A stretch of 64,000 nucleotides of DNA from Bacillus timonensis (GCF_004799755.1 NZ_SLUB01000009.1:62001-126000), one strand, 5' to 3'; positions 34,236-44,014 are shown, numbered from the stretch's first letter. Translations and numbers: made by a program. Notes: a model not told the origin generated them from the sequence alone.

Positions 34236-35621
34236 TTATCTTAGTACCAATTGCGCAACTGCCTCTACATGCGCCGTATGAGGAAACATATCCACCGGCT
34301 GCACATACTCCACACGATAGAGCTTAGACAATACTTGAATATCCTTCGCTAAAGTCGATGGATTACAAGACACATACACCATTTTCTTCGGTTTCACTTT
34401 CAATACAGTTTGTAAGAATTGATCGTCACAGCCTGTTCTCGGTGGGTCGACGACGATGACGTCTGGACGCCAGCCTTCGTTTACCCATTTTGGAAGGAGC
34501 TTTTCGGCTTTTCCTACTGCGTAGGTTGCATTCTCGAAGCCATGTTTTTTTGCATTTTTTCTTGCGTCCTCGATGGCTTCTGGTATGATTTCGATTCCGC
34601 GGATTTCTGCTGCACCGTCTGCAAGCCACAACCCAATCGTTCCCACTCCACAGTACGCATCGACGATCTTTTCCTTACCTGTTAATTGAGCTGCCTTTTT
34701 TACTTCTTCATATAATTTAACGGTTTGCTCTGGGTTTAGCTGGAAGAATGCACGAGCAGATAACTCGAATGATAGGTCTCCAAGAGTTTCTTGGATAACC
34801 TCGCTTCCGTGTAGATGAATCGATTCGTCGCCAAAAATGAGTGATGTTTTTTGTCCATTGATGTTTTGGATGATTGATTTTACTTCAGGCAAACGCTTTG
34901 TAATTTCGTCTATCAATAAGCTTTTTCGTGGGATTTCTTTTTTAGCTGTAATTAAGACGAGCTGTACTTCTCCCGATTGAACGCCGACTCTTGTAACAAT
35001 TGTGCGGACGAGCCCTTTTCGATTTTGTTCATTATAAATTGATATTTTTAAATCCTGAAGGATCATTTTTACCGTTTGAGTGACTTTGCTTGTTGCTGGA
35101 TGTTGGATCATACAGTCCGCGATATCAATCAGTTTGTGTGAATTCAGTCCATAAAGTCCCGCTATCACCTTTGTCTTTTCCAATCCGACCTGGAACTGAC
35201 TCTTGTTTCGGTAGTTCCATGGGTTTTCCATACCAATTGTTTCTTTAATATTGAGCTTTTCAATGGGTGTTTTACTATATCGTTCAAACGCTTGGACGAC
35301 GATGTCCCGCTTCTCTTTTAATTGCTGACGATAGTCCAAATGCTGCAGCTGGCAGCCTCCACATAAATCGTAGATTGGACATGGTGGCTTTACCCGATGC
35401 TCTGATTTTTTACGGATTTTTTTAATCCTGCCTTCAGAAAATTTCGGATGAACCTTCGTTGCTTCGACAACTACCTCTTCACCAGGTAGCGCCCCCGGTA
35501 CGAAGACGACCTGTCTTTTAAAATAGCCGACACCTTCTCCGTTGATTCCGAGTCTCTTTATTGTAAGGGGAAAGGTTTGTCCCACCTGTAATTTTGCTTG
35601 GTTTTCTTTTTGTTGTTTCAT
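34236..35621 (-). CDS. 23S rRNA (uracil-5-)-methyltransferase, RumA/RlmCD family
   Basis: 461 residues. N-terminal TRAM domain (about 10-70), [4Fe-4S] cysteines in [17 protein letters not shown], then a SAM-dependent domain with [29 protein letters not shown] and the catalytic cysteine in [14 protein letters not shown], ending [12 protein letters not shown]. The enzyme makes 5-methyluridine in 23S rRNA. B. subtilis has two such proteins (RlmCD/YefA and YfjO); the neighbour AlkA gene suggests the YfjO position. Its 3' end is the source type of the fragments scattered to its left. Confidence 0.92.
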   Translation of the reverse strand: MKQQKENQAKLQVGQTFPLTIKRLGINGEGVGYFKRQVVFVPGALPGEEVVVEATKVHPKFSEGRIKKIRKKSEHRVKPPCPIYDLCGGCQLQHLDYRQQLKEKRDIVVQAFERYSKTPIEKLNIKETIGMENPWNYRNKSQFQVGLEKTKVIAGLYGLNSHKLIDIADCMIQHPATSKVTQTVKMILQDLKISIYNEQNRKGLVRTIVTRVGVQSGEVQLVLITAKKEIPRKSLLIDEITKRLPEVKSIIQNINGQKTSLIFGDESIHLHGSEVIQETLGDLSFELSARAFFQLNPEQTVKLYEEVKKAAQLTGKEKIVDAYCGVGTIGLWLADGAAEIRGIEIIPEAIEDARKNAKKHGFENATYAVGKAEKLLPKWVNEGWRPDVIVVDPPRTGCDDQFLQTVLKVKPKKMVYVSCNPSTLAKDIQVLSKLYRVEYVQPVDMFPHTAHVEAVAQLVLR

Positions 35622-35638
35622 TCATTACACACAACTTT

Positions 35639-36505
35639 CTATTCGATGCTTCGCCATAAATACAAGGAGGCATAGCTTAAGTATGGCTCCCATGGCTTGC
35701 TGTATTCTTCCATTTGTTCATAGGTTGGCTTTTTTTCCAGATTGTATAATTTTTTGATGGCATTTTGGATTCCGATATCTGCCATCGGGAACAGGTTCGG
35801 TCGTCCCAATGCGAATAAAAGAAAATTTTCTGCGGTCCATTTGCCAATTCCGCGGATTTTTACGAGCGTGTCCATGACCTCTTCATCAGTTTTTGATTGA
35901 AGATCCGGAAGAGTTAACTCCCCAGAGGCAATCAACTTCGATGTATCAATGACATATTCCGCCTTCCGACCGCTGAACTGCAACTCCCTCAAGTCTGAAA
36001 CAGACAACTCAGCTATTTTTTCGGGGCGAGGATGGGTCCACGTTCCTTCGATTTCTTCGCCAAATGTGGTTACAAACCTTGATGTCAGGGTATAGGCGAA
36101 CGTCATATTGAGTTGTTGATGGATGATACATTTCATCAAGCAAAAATACGGATCGAAATCTAAGATCAATGGCGTTCCACGATGCTCTGTGAAAATATCT
36201 CGAAGGTCTGTTTGTAAAAAATGGTCTTGGATTTCCCCCAACGATACGTCCCATTGAAAAATATGTGACACTCGTTGCAATGCATATTCCATTGAATCTT
36301 TATGAGACCCCGTTACTACGAAACTTGGATCATCCGTTGTTCCTGCTGCTTTCACGGTGACAACCACGGGTTCATTTTCAAAATAAAACGGTACTTTCAC
36401 CGAGCGTTCGTCTTTATTTAATTTTATAAGTGGATTTATTGATAGCCGGTCTAGGACGCGATCAAAATTGTATGGCGGCTGTACATGCACTGTTTTCTCC
36501 CACAT
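35639..36505 (-). CDS. DNA-3-methyladenine glycosylase II family protein (AlkA/YfjP-like)
   Basis: 288 residues. Base-excision repair glycosylase of the HhH superfamily. The helix-hairpin-helix and catalytic aspartate are in VKIRGIGKWTAENFLLFALG and PNLFPMADIGIQ (about residues 215-245). The N-terminal AlkA-type beta domain (about 5-90) precedes it. It removes alkylated bases. The ATG has only a weak AAGGTT-type site (GAGGTTGGTACC). It ends 17 bases before the methyltransferase start, likely one operon. Confidence 0.88.
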   Translation of the reverse strand: MWEKTVHVQPPYNFDRVLDRLSINPLIKLNKDERSVKVPFYFENEPVVVTVKAAGTTDDPSFVVTGSHKDSMEYALQRVSHIFQWDVSLGEIQDHFLQTDLRDIFTEHRGTPLILDFDPYFCLMKCIIHQQLNMTFAYTLTSRFVTTFGEEIEGTWTHPRPEKIAELSVSDLRELQFSGRKAEYVIDTSKLIASGELTLPDLQSKTDEEVMDTLVKIRGIGKWTAENFLLFALGRPNLFPMADIGIQNAIKKLYNLEKKPTYEQMEEYSKPWEPYLSYASLYLWRSIE

Positions 36506-36593
36506 GGTACCAACCTCAATTCATAAGTGTTAGTACACATTATACCATTTGAGCGCCAAAAAAATCCCCCTGCACGCAAGAGGATTCGTATGT

Positions 36594-36677
36594 TTATTTG
36601 TTTAATAGATCTTCACGAGGCGGTGTAAAGGTATCTAGCAAAATACCTTCTTCTAACGCTACAACGTAACGGCTCAT
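36594..36677 (-). CDS. Possible 27-residue peptide or gene remnant
   Basis: Minus-strand frame MSRYVVALEEGILLDTFTPP then REDLLNK and TAA. The sequence looks protein-like, but there is no ribosome binding site, so it may be a remnant or a very small gene. Not recognised. Confidence 0.25.
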   Translation of the reverse strand: MSRYVVALEEGILLDTFTPPREDLLNK

Positions 36678-36733
36678 CAAGGAAACGATGCGTAGCCGAC
36701 CTGACTTACATTATATAAGGAAATGCGCCTTTA

Positions 36734-37090
36734 TTAAAGCGCTTTGGCTTTCGGATTTTTTTCCACTTCTTCTTTTTCCGAAGTGTTTAATAAAATGACA
36801 CCGCCGATAATTAAGACAATGCCTGCTAGTTTAAGAGCGGTAAACACCTCATCCCACACAAGCGCTCCAATGACGGCCGTTAGTGCGGTTCCTACTCCAG
36901 ACCAAATCGCATATGCCAAACTTAGTGGAAGAGTATTAAGACATATGGATAAACAGTAGAACGCGAGTCCGTATCCCACGATGACACCGATCGACGGAAC
37001 TAGAATGGTAAATCCATCTGACATTTTTAGCATGGCGGTTGCAAAGATCTCACATATTATCGAAATCGTTAATGCTAGATATCCCTTCAT
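36734..37090 (-). CDS. Small multidrug resistance protein, EbrB-like subunit
   Basis: 118 residues with four membrane helices. The proton/drug-binding glutamate is in SIICEIFATAMLK (residue 14). The signature LAYAIWSGVGTALTAVIGAL sits in helix 3, and GIVLIIGGVILLN is helix 4, followed by a charged tail. It starts directly after the TAA of the partner gene, so the two form a heteromeric SMR pump of EbrAB type that exports cationic compounds by proton exchange. Confidence 0.9.
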   Translation of the reverse strand: MKGYLALTISIICEIFATAMLKMSDGFTILVPSIGVIVGYGLAFYCLSICLNTLPLSLAYAIWSGVGTALTAVIGALVWDEVFTALKLAGIVLIIGGVILLNTSEKEEVEKNPKAKAL

Positions 37091-37414
37091 TTAATGACCC
37101 CCTCCAATATTGAGTAAAATGACGCCACCAATAATTAGCAGGAATCCTAGGATTTTTTTCATATCAATCGTTTCTTTATAGATGATAATGCCGACTAATG
37201 CGGTTAGCGCTGTCCCGACTCCGGCCCAGATTGCATATGCCATCCCAAGTGGCAATGTCTTTAGTGATAGTGATAAAGCATAGAATGCTAGACCATATCC
37301 GATCATGACTCCCATTGAAGGCAGGAATTTTTTAAAGCCATCTGTTGCTTTAAGTAGCGAGCTACCGAATACTTCACTCATAATGGCTATCAGTAAAAGG
37401 ATGTATGCATTCAT
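37091..37414 (-). CDS. Small multidrug resistance protein, EbrA-like subunit
   Basis: 107 residues, four helices: LLLIAIMSEVFGSSLLKATD (essential Glu), MAYAIWAGVGTALTALVG, LGFLLIIGGVILLNI. Shorter than its partner, as usual for EbrA. ATG with AGGGGGAAT upstream. No guanidine riboswitch motif is visible in front, so Qac/Ebr-type drug export is likelier than guanidinium export. Confidence 0.9.
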   Translation of the reverse strand: MNAYILLLIAIMSEVFGSSLLKATDGFKKFLPSMGVMIGYGLAFYALSLSLKTLPLGMAYAIWAGVGTALTALVGIIIYKETIDMKKILGFLLIIGGVILLNIGGGH

Positions 37415-37587
37415 GGTGATTCCCCCTGCCTAAAAAAGTCTCTTTCTCCATTTTACCTTCTATTTCAATTTTGCGGAATATAGGACCTCCGTTGTAGTGA
37501 AAATTACATCTGTAGCACATTTTTCAAAGATCTTCCTCAGCGTAAAATAAATGTTGCTGGTCAGATAACATGAGGAGGTAATGTAAC

Positions 37588-38100
37588 ATGAAAAAAATCG
37601 GACCTAAAGGGATGAAATGGTTAAAAATTATCCACGTTTTTCTAGTCGTTTTATTTTTCGGAGGAATTTTAAGTTCTCTTTCATTAAATCTCTATCTTGA
37701 TTTTACTGAATTTAATGAGTCATATCTAGGATATAAAACGATCGTTATTATTAGTGATCATATTGTTCGCTGGGGGGCAATTGGCACTTTACTAGTGGGA
37801 CTCATCTATGGATTTTTTACAAATTGGGGATTCTTCAAGCATCGCTGGGTTGGCACGAAAATCGTACTCTATATCATTCAAACGATTGTCGGGATTTTTA
37901 TTATAGACAAGCTTATGATCACAAATATGGAGTTGCTTGAAACTCAACGAGAATTAGCCCTGACCAATCCTGAATTCATTCAAAATCACGTAATCAGACA
38001 ATATGCAGTCTATTTTCAGATAGCTGTTACCATTTTTATTTTCATCATTTCATATATAAAACCTTGGCGGAAGAAAAAGGAAATACGTAAAAAGAGCTGA
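37588..38100 (+). CDS. Integral membrane protein, DUF2269/CopD-like
   Basis: 170 residues with four membrane segments (about 10-30, 48-75, 88-108, 133-155). A histidine in the first helix (WLKIIHVFLVVLFFGGIL) and conserved-looking HIVRWGAIGTLLVGLIYGFF resemble the CopD/DUF2269 group. Possible heme or metal binding is unproved. ATG with TGAGGAGGTAATGTA, a strong ribosome binding site. Single gene with its own terminator. Confidence 0.6.
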   Translation: MKKIGPKGMKWLKIIHVFLVVLFFGGILSSLSLNLYLDFTEFNESYLGYKTIVIISDHIVRWGAIGTLLVGLIYGFFTNWGFFKHRWVGTKIVLYIIQTIVGIFIIDKLMITNMELLETQRELALTNPEFIQNHVIRQYAVYFQIAVTIFIFIISYIKPWRKKKEIRKKS

Positions 38101-38120
38101 ATCTACAGCTCTTTTATTGT
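38089..38120 (+). terminator. Terminator of the DUF2269-like gene
   Basis: AAAGAGCTGAATCTACAGCTCTTTT; the stop codon lies in the first arm. Confidence 0.85.
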
Positions 38121-38190
38121 TTTTAGGCTATAATTTGAAGATAATGTTAAGTAGTTATACATAAGAACAAAATGACAAGGAGTTTTTGCA

Positions 38191-38778
38191 ATGAAAAAGG
38201 TAGTACTGTTGACTATTTTGTTCGTGTTGTTGGCCGCGTGTGGGAAACCAGATAAGGAGACCAGTTCTCAGCCGGAAGAACCAGCTAAGAGTGCGGTTGC
38301 TGAGGCGGACTCTGAAAAGGTAAGTGACAAGGCTGATGTTGCGGAAGAGAGTAAAGAGACAAATGCTTCAGATGAAAGCGCGGATACCGAGTCGCCGGAT
38401 ACTAGCGTCCAAGGAGCATCGGAAAATAGTGCTCTTAAGGAGCAATATTTAAACGAACTCGCTGCGATTGAAGAAGAAATTGAAAACAAGCCTGAGGGCG
38501 AAACACAAATTGAGATGGAAGATATCGCTGCAGGAATTTATGAAATATGGGACGACGAACTTAATAAAATTTGGAAGGAACTTGAGAAACAACTTCCAAC
38601 AGAGAAAATGGATAAACTGCGGGAAGATCAACGCCAATGGATTAGAGAAAAATATCGGATTGCAAGTGAAGAAGCGGAACAATACAAAGGCGGCACAATG
38701 GAGTCTTTAGTAAAAGTAACCGCACAAGCAAAGGTCACCAAAGAAAGATGCTATGAATTAGTTGAAAAGTATATGTAG
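38191..38778 (+). CDS. Lipoprotein with LprI-like (DUF1311) domain
   Basis: 195 residues. Lipoprotein signal with lipobox LAAC (residues 13-16), then a long low-complexity acidic Ser/Glu/Ala linker (to about residue 85). The C-terminal LprI domain follows, with IWDDELNKIWKELEKQL, LREDQRQWIREKY and CYELVEKYM. Family knowledge: LprI-type domains occur in lysozyme inhibitors; in Bacillus the role is unclear. ATG with CAAGGAG upstream. Converges on pdaA. Confidence 0.82.
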   Translation: MKKVVLLTILFVLLAACGKPDKETSSQPEEPAKSAVAEADSEKVSDKADVAEESKETNASDESADTESPDTSVQGASENSALKEQYLNELAAIEEEIENKPEGETQIEMEDIAAGIYEIWDDELNKIWKELEKQLPTEKMDKLREDQRQWIREKYRIASEEAEQYKGGTMESLVKVTAQAKVTKERCYELVEKYM

Positions 38779-38782
38779 TGGG

Positions 38783-38817
38783 AAAAGGACTTAGATGCGA
38801 TTCTAAGTCCTTTTTTG
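38783..38817. terminator. Bidirectional terminator between the LprI lipoprotein gene and pdaA
   Basis: AAAAGGACTTAGA .. TCTAAGTCCTTTTTT, adjacent to both stop codons. Confidence 0.9.
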
Positions 38818-39627
38818 TTAGTCCAAGTCAAATAATAGCTCTTCCCTAATCGTTTTTTCCGCCATTAATTGATCTAAGCTTCGGAAAGTATAACCTTCTT
38901 CACGCAGGTCATCGATTACCTTCCCAAGGGCTTCGGCATTGTCCCTCGATACAGTATGTAGCAAAAGAATCGCACCTGGATGAATTTGCCTCATGATGTT
39001 GTTGTAAGCATACTCCCACCCTTTTTGGCTATTGATGTGCCAGTCGACGAAGGCGAGCGACCAAAACACATTTTGATAACCAAGATTGTTGGATAAAGCT
39101 AATGTTCGTTCACTAAAGATACCTCGTGGTGGACGAAGATACGTCACGTCCTGACCGGTAAGCTTTTTTGTTTCCTCCCGAACTGAGTCTAATTCTTTTC
39201 TGAGTCGTTCGTCACTTACTCTTGTTAAATCCGGATGATACCATGAATGATTCCCAACGATATGCCCTTCTTTTGCCATTCGTTTGACGAGGTCAGCTTG
39301 ATCTTTTAAATAATGCCCTGTGACGAAGAATGTCGCGGGAACCTTTTTCTTTTTTAGCACATCAAGAACTTGTTCGGTATAGCCATTCTCATAGCCGTTA
39401 TCAAACGTAAGGTAGATGTCTCTTTTTGAAGTATCCCCCAAATAAAAAGCGCCATATTTTGCGAGTAGTTTATCATACTCCTCACCTGCTGAGGCAGGTT
39501 CATGGTTTTTGCTCTTTTTGAAGCCCCAATGGATGGGTGTGTTTGAATAAGCTGCTGCAGCATGTGGAGCAACAGTCAATGAAAAGGTAACAGTCAAAAG
39601 AAGAAGTATGCCACAAAGCCTTTTCAA
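38818..39627 (-). CDS. pdaA: Delta-lactam-biosynthetic de-N-acetylase PdaA
   Basis: 269 residues. Signal peptide (about 1-26, LLLLTVTFSLTVAPHAAAAY), then a NodB polysaccharide deacetylase domain with YLTFDNGYENGYT (catalytic D and metal D/N), GNHSWYHPDLTRVSD (metal histidines) and TYLRPPRGIFSE. PdaA removes acetyl groups from N-acetylmuramic acid to allow muramic-delta-lactam formation in spore cortex, needed for germination. YENGYT is characteristic of the PdaA subgroup. Probably expressed in the forespore; no sigma-G promoter was checked in detail. Confidence 0.93.
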   Translation of the reverse strand: MKRLCGILLLLTVTFSLTVAPHAAAAYSNTPIHWGFKKSKNHEPASAGEEYDKLLAKYGAFYLGDTSKRDIYLTFDNGYENGYTEQVLDVLKKKKVPATFFVTGHYLKDQADLVKRMAKEGHIVGNHSWYHPDLTRVSDERLRKELDSVREETKKLTGQDVTYLRPPRGIFSERTLALSNNLGYQNVFWSLAFVDWHINSQKGWEYAYNNIMRQIHPGAILLLHTVSRDNAEALGKVIDDLREEGYTFRSLDQLMAEKTIREELLFDLD

Positions 39628-39720
39628 AAATAAAACCTCCTAAAACTCCGTTAGTAGTAGAGTTAGTTTTTACCACATTAAGGGAGTTCATGCAGGAATA
39701 GATTGCCAAAATGTAACCAT

Positions 39721-39751
39721 AAAAAACCCGCTACGCCAAAACGTAACGGGC
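39721..39751 (-). terminator. Terminator of fumA
   Basis: Minus-strand GGCCCGTTACG / CGTAGCGGG hairpin followed by TTTTTT. Confidence 0.88.
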
Positions 39752-39763
39752 CACAATCCATTT

Positions 39764-41299
39764 TTATGCAAATACACGTTCTTTGAATTGTTCTAGTTTT
39801 TCTAATGAGGATTTGTCAACATCCTCGTGAAGGCTGTTTCCGTGTGAATCCATAGTGACAACGGCTGTGAAGCCTTCAACAGATAGATGCCACATTGCTT
39901 CAGGAATACCAAACTGCATGAGGTCCACACCATCAACAGACTTGATGCAGTCTGCATAATACTGGGCAGCTCCACCGATCGCATTCAAGTACACTCCACC
40001 ATGCTCCTTAAGTGCAGCAAGTGTCTTAGGCCCCATTCCACCTTTACCAATGACCGCTCGGATGCCAAACTTTTTCATGATATCGCCTTGGTAAGGCTCC
40101 TCACGAATACTCGTTGTTGGACCAGCCGCTTTCACGTGCCAGTTGCCATCTTCATCCTTAAGCATAACGGGACCACAGTGATAAATGATTTGACCATCTA
40201 AATCTACTGGTACATCATTTTCTGAAAGATGCTTATGGATGGCGTCACGGCCTGTGTACATCCGACCATTGATTCGCACTACATCTCCAACTTTAAGTTC
40301 ACGGATTTGTTCTTCAGTGATTGGTGCTTGAAGCACGACTTCACGGGTTTCTGATTTTACTTCTTGCACTTCTTCTTTTTCTTTAGAGAAATCAATTTCT
40401 TCTCCATCTTGGTATAACCACTCGTTAATGTCACCTGTTTGGGCATCAAGAGTGACACCTAGACGGCGATATGCCCAGCAGTTGTAGGCAACAGATACGA
40501 AGAAACTTGCTGGGATACGGTGCATAACACCCACTTTACAACCAAGTAGAGTTGTTTCACCGCCGAAGCCCATTGTTCCGATTCCAAGCTTATTCGCATT
40601 TTCCATCACATATTCTTCAAGCTTGCGAAGATCTTCGTTTGGATTTTCATCCTCAACTGAACGGAAAAGCTGTTCTTTCGCTAATTCGTAGCCAGACGTA
40701 CGGTCTCCACCGATTCCAACTCCGATGAAGCCTGCACTACAGCCTTGTCCTTGGGCTTGATACACAGAATGCATGATACACTTGCGAATTCCATCTAAGT
40801 CACGGCCAGCACGACCAAGTCCTTCTAATTCACATGGTAAGCTGTATTGAATGTTTTTATTTTCACATCCGCCACCTTTTAAAATAAGGCGAACATCGAT
40901 GTAATCCTTTTCCCATTGTTCAAACTTAATTACTGGCACACCTTCGCCAAGGTTGTCCCCGCTATTTTTACCAGTTAATGAATCTACAGCGTTTGGACGT
41001 AGCTTCCCGTCCTTTGTTGCTTCGACAATCGCTTCACGAATAGCCGCTTTAATTTTTAATTGGTTCACCCCAACAGGCGTTTTCACTTTAAAAGTTGGTA
41101 GACCTGTATCCTGACAGATTGGTGATACGTTTACGTCTGCCATTGAAATATTGTTGGTGATGGTTGAAAGAGACATAGCAGCACGAGTACCGGCACTTTC
41201 ACTCGCCTTTGCACGAGCAACCGCTCTACGTACATCCTTTGGAAGTCTTGTTGATGTCTCTACAATTAACTTGTACATACTTTGTTGTAGCTTATCCAT
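39764..41299 (-). CDS. fumA: Class I fumarate hydratase (iron-sulfur)
   Basis: 511 residues from ATG 41299 (AAGGGGAAT upstream). Interconverts fumarate and malate in the citric acid cycle. N-terminal alpha-domain with cluster cysteines in SPICQDTGLP (about residue 66), GGGCENKN and QGCSAGFIGVGIGG. C-terminal beta-domain from about residue 310 with VGDVVRINGRMYTGRDAIHK and GGMGPKTLAALKEHGGVYLN. Both halves are fused, as in FumA/FumB. The longer open frame adds residues before a good start and is not used. Confidence 0.93.
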   Translation of the reverse strand: MDKLQQSMYKLIVETSTRLPKDVRRAVARAKASESAGTRAAMSLSTITNNISMADVNVSPICQDTGLPTFKVKTPVGVNQLKIKAAIREAIVEATKDGKLRPNAVDSLTGKNSGDNLGEGVPVIKFEQWEKDYIDVRLILKGGGCENKNIQYSLPCELEGLGRAGRDLDGIRKCIMHSVYQAQGQGCSAGFIGVGIGGDRTSGYELAKEQLFRSVEDENPNEDLRKLEEYVMENANKLGIGTMGFGGETTLLGCKVGVMHRIPASFFVSVAYNCWAYRRLGVTLDAQTGDINEWLYQDGEEIDFSKEKEEVQEVKSETREVVLQAPITEEQIRELKVGDVVRINGRMYTGRDAIHKHLSENDVPVDLDGQIIYHCGPVMLKDEDGNWHVKAAGPTTSIREEPYQGDIMKKFGIRAVIGKGGMGPKTLAALKEHGGVYLNAIGGAAQYYADCIKSVDGVDLMQFGIPEAMWHLSVEGFTAVVTMDSHGNSLHEDVDKSSLEKLEQFKERVFA

Positions 41300-41404
41300 C
41301 TGTATTCCCCTTTCCCTTATATCCCCGATATTATCTATAATCACAATTTTCATTATACTCCTAGAAGTTTTTTTCGGAAAGGGATTTGCAAACGATTCCA
41401 GTTT

Positions 41405-42604
41405 TTATTCCTTTATTAAATTCACCCCAATTAAACCCGCGATGGAAAATATCAAGGGAATGATGAAACCGAAATAATATCCAGACGTAAAATGGTCTAA
41501 CACAATTCCAAAGAAGGCTGGCAGTAGGACCGCACTTAAAAACCCGCCCGTGTTCGCAAATCCAGACACCATGCCTGATTCGCTTATCGGAAAGGTTTTG
41601 CGCACAGTTGCAAAGGTTAAGGAATTAGAGCCAAACGCAAATCCAATGATAATAAAAAGAGGAATGAGCAAGAATAATGGAGGTCCCTCACGAAATAAAA
41701 GGAAAGTTGACCAACACAAAACAGTAACCATATGAAAAAAGAGATACGGTCCTTTAATCATCCCTAATCTACTTGAGATCCAACCAATCAACGGAGCACC
41801 CAATAGTGCCCCAATTAAACTATACATAATAAGCTGACTTGCGCCTAAACGGGTCAAGCCGTACACATCCATCCCGTAAGGCACTGCCCATGAACCGATA
41901 AAACCTAAATACCCTCCAACAAGCCCGAAGTGACAAAGAAACAATGCCCATGCTTGCCGACTTGAAAAAATTCGACGCAGCAGTACCGATGTTTTCTCAC
42001 GGTGGACTTCATTTTTCTCAATCATTGGGTGGTTTGGTTTTTTTACGAGGACAAAATAAAGAAAAATCCCACACAAACACAACAGGATTCCCCCTGAAAG
42101 AAAGGCTCCACGCCAGCCAAGTAAGACAATCAATGCTGAAAAAGGAACAGTTGCCATCAGGAAACCGAGGCTCCCGGTCATTCCCGCTACTCCAATAAGC
42201 CGGGTGAACTCTTTTTCGTTAAACCACTTGCTTAAAATGAGGACTAAATTCACCCAAATCGTCGCATCTCCTATTCCCGTTAGGATTCGTGCAAAAAAGA
42301 GGACAAATTCATAGGTTCCAAGGCTATACATGATCGTTCCAACACCTGTTAGGATAGCACCAATAATGAGGAAAAAATTAGGGCCGTAGCGATCCGCCAA
42401 GATTCCCATCGGCATTTGCAAACCTGTGTATACGAAAAATTGGATGCTGGTCAAGAGCCCGATTGTTGTTGCCGTGACCTGAAAGTCCGTCATCAATTGG
42501 TCTGTAATCAGTCCGGGTGCGGTGCGTTGGGCTGACATCACTACATATGTAAACAAGACAGAAGCAAAAATAACCCACCTAAATTTACTATTTTGTATGC
42601 CCAC
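41405..42604 (-). CDS. MFS transporter
   Basis: 399 residues, about 12 membrane segments. Family features: GLQMPMGILADRYGPNFFLI (loop 2-3 motif D..G) and GASQLIMYSLIGALLGAPLIG. It resembles the hexuronate/glycerate-type anion:cation symporter branch, but the substrate is unknown. Upstream of fumA in the same direction (105 bases), possibly co-transcribed; a dicarboxylate-type substrate would fit but is speculative. Confidence 0.82.
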   Translation of the reverse strand: MGIQNSKFRWVIFASVLFTYVVMSAQRTAPGLITDQLMTDFQVTATTIGLLTSIQFFVYTGLQMPMGILADRYGPNFFLIIGAILTGVGTIMYSLGTYEFVLFFARILTGIGDATIWVNLVLILSKWFNEKEFTRLIGVAGMTGSLGFLMATVPFSALIVLLGWRGAFLSGGILLCLCGIFLYFVLVKKPNHPMIEKNEVHREKTSVLLRRIFSSRQAWALFLCHFGLVGGYLGFIGSWAVPYGMDVYGLTRLGASQLIMYSLIGALLGAPLIGWISSRLGMIKGPYLFFHMVTVLCWSTFLLFREGPPLFLLIPLFIIIGFAFGSNSLTFATVRKTFPISESGMVSGFANTGGFLSAVLLPAFFGIVLDHFTSGYYFGFIIPLIFSIAGLIGVNLIKE

Positions 42605-42743
42605 TGATATCTACCCCTGTTTGTTTTTTTTATGTTATGTATATGGGTTTGTGACTCAGTCGTGCTCATACACCTGGTAAAAAATCAATCATTACAATTT
42701 TGAAGTCATACATGTATAATCAAAAAATGGGAGTTGAGATCAA

Positions 42744-43937
42744 ATGAATAAAAAAGACATCGCAAACATCCGCAAGCAATTTAAGTTAAATAATCAATAC
42801 TTACACATCAAAGAAATTTTCAATGTGTATGTTAAAAAAGAATCCAATGAGATTTATCACCATATTTGTCAGCCGTTCGAGCTGTTGGAGCAGGAAGCTC
42901 AGGAACTATTTTTAGATAACTTTAAAAAGACTTTGGCTGGACAACTCGATACGAAATTGTTTGAATTGAAATTCCAGCACGATGTTGAGAATAGTACGCG
43001 TGACCTTTTGTATGATGGGCTGCAACTGGAAGACACAGAAGATTGGATCGAGCAAATGCTGCAGATTGTGGAGAAAATGTATGCTACTAAGGTTTATGAG
43101 TTTGACACAGTGGTTACATTCATCCGTGCAGAATACCGTAAGCCGACACGAAAACGCGACCCTGAATCAGAACAAGGCGGCTCTGACGAGGTTTATTTTA
43201 GCCCCCTCATTCTATGCACCTTAAATAAAATTGATCAACCGAAAAAGACGTTGGTGTTTGATTATATTGAACGGACATTTAAATCAAATACTGAGCTGGA
43301 TCCTGTTATTAACTTGACCGCTCCGTTAACAGGTTTCCTTTTTCCGGCGTTTAACGACAATGCCGCAGACGTGAATCATATTCTTTATGCGGCCGGGAAA
43401 GCAAACGAGCCTAGTTATAGTTTCATTTCCGATGTATTAAATTGTGAAGATATCATGACCGCAGAAGATGATAAGATCGGCTTCGAGATGATCTTGAAAA
43501 ATGTTATTGGGGAAACGGTAGAATCTGAAGTTATTTCGAACGTGTACGAGGAAATCGACCGTTTTGTTCAAGAAAAAGAAGAAGAGGAACAGGAAGATAG
43601 CGAGCCACCTATGATTAACTATCAAGACGTTGAGCGCATCTTGAAGGTGAGTGGCGTAGAAGATGTGGACACAGCAAAGGTGGAACATGCGTTTAAAAGT
43701 GTAATTGATGATGAGCATCACGAATTCAAAGCAGCGAACCTTGTTCCAAAATCAATCAAAATCAACACAAAAGTGGCCAAGCTTACATTAAGTCCAAAAG
43801 AATTACGATACGTCAAATACATCATGTACCAAGGCAAACGCTGCTTGCTACTCGAAATCGACGAAGACGTCGTCGTCGAAGGCCTAACACTCGAGACCAA
43901 GAATCAAGGCGACCGCAGTGACAGTGGTAACCAGTGA
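42744..43937 (+). CDS. DUF4317 family protein
   Basis: 397 residues. N-terminus MNKKDIANIRKQFKLNNQYL and the whole length fit DUF4317, soluble cytoplasmic proteins of Firmicutes with unknown function. Acidic central part (QEKEEEEQEDSEPP, about 280-293). ATG with a GGGAGTTGAGATCAA leader, a moderate ribosome binding site. Single gene followed by a terminator and then tandem repeats. Confidence 0.85.
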   Translation: MNKKDIANIRKQFKLNNQYLHIKEIFNVYVKKESNEIYHHICQPFELLEQEAQELFLDNFKKTLAGQLDTKLFELKFQHDVENSTRDLLYDGLQLEDTEDWIEQMLQIVEKMYATKVYEFDTVVTFIRAEYRKPTRKRDPESEQGGSDEVYFSPLILCTLNKIDQPKKTLVFDYIERTFKSNTELDPVINLTAPLTGFLFPAFNDNAADVNHILYAAGKANEPSYSFISDVLNCEDIMTAEDDKIGFEMILKNVIGETVESEVISNVYEEIDRFVQEKEEEEQEDSEPPMINYQDVERILKVSGVEDVDTAKVEHAFKSVIDDEHHEFKAANLVPKSIKINTKVAKLTLSPKELRYVKYIMYQGKRCLLLEIDEDVVVEGLTLETKNQGDRSDSGNQ

Positions 43938-44014
43938 CCGCGGGGCCAGGCGACCAAGGGGGCCAAGAGGGCCAAGGGGGCCAAGGGGACGGTTCTTGTG
44001 GTCCCGTCCTGCGA
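43938..44014. repeat. GGGGGCCAAG short tandem repeats and ACCGTCCC-family element
   Basis: GACCAAGGGGGCCAAGAGGG and following bases repeat a GGGGCCAAG unit about four times and end in GGGGACGGTTCTTGTGGTCCCGTCC. The GGGACGGTT core recurs at 55995-56056 and 62738-62835, so it is a dispersed intergenic element. Confidence 0.6.

Noticed and set aside
37415-37587. Guanidine riboswitch before the SMR pair
   Set aside because: No ykkC-type conserved sequence, and the proteins look like EbrAB/Qac rather than Gdx.
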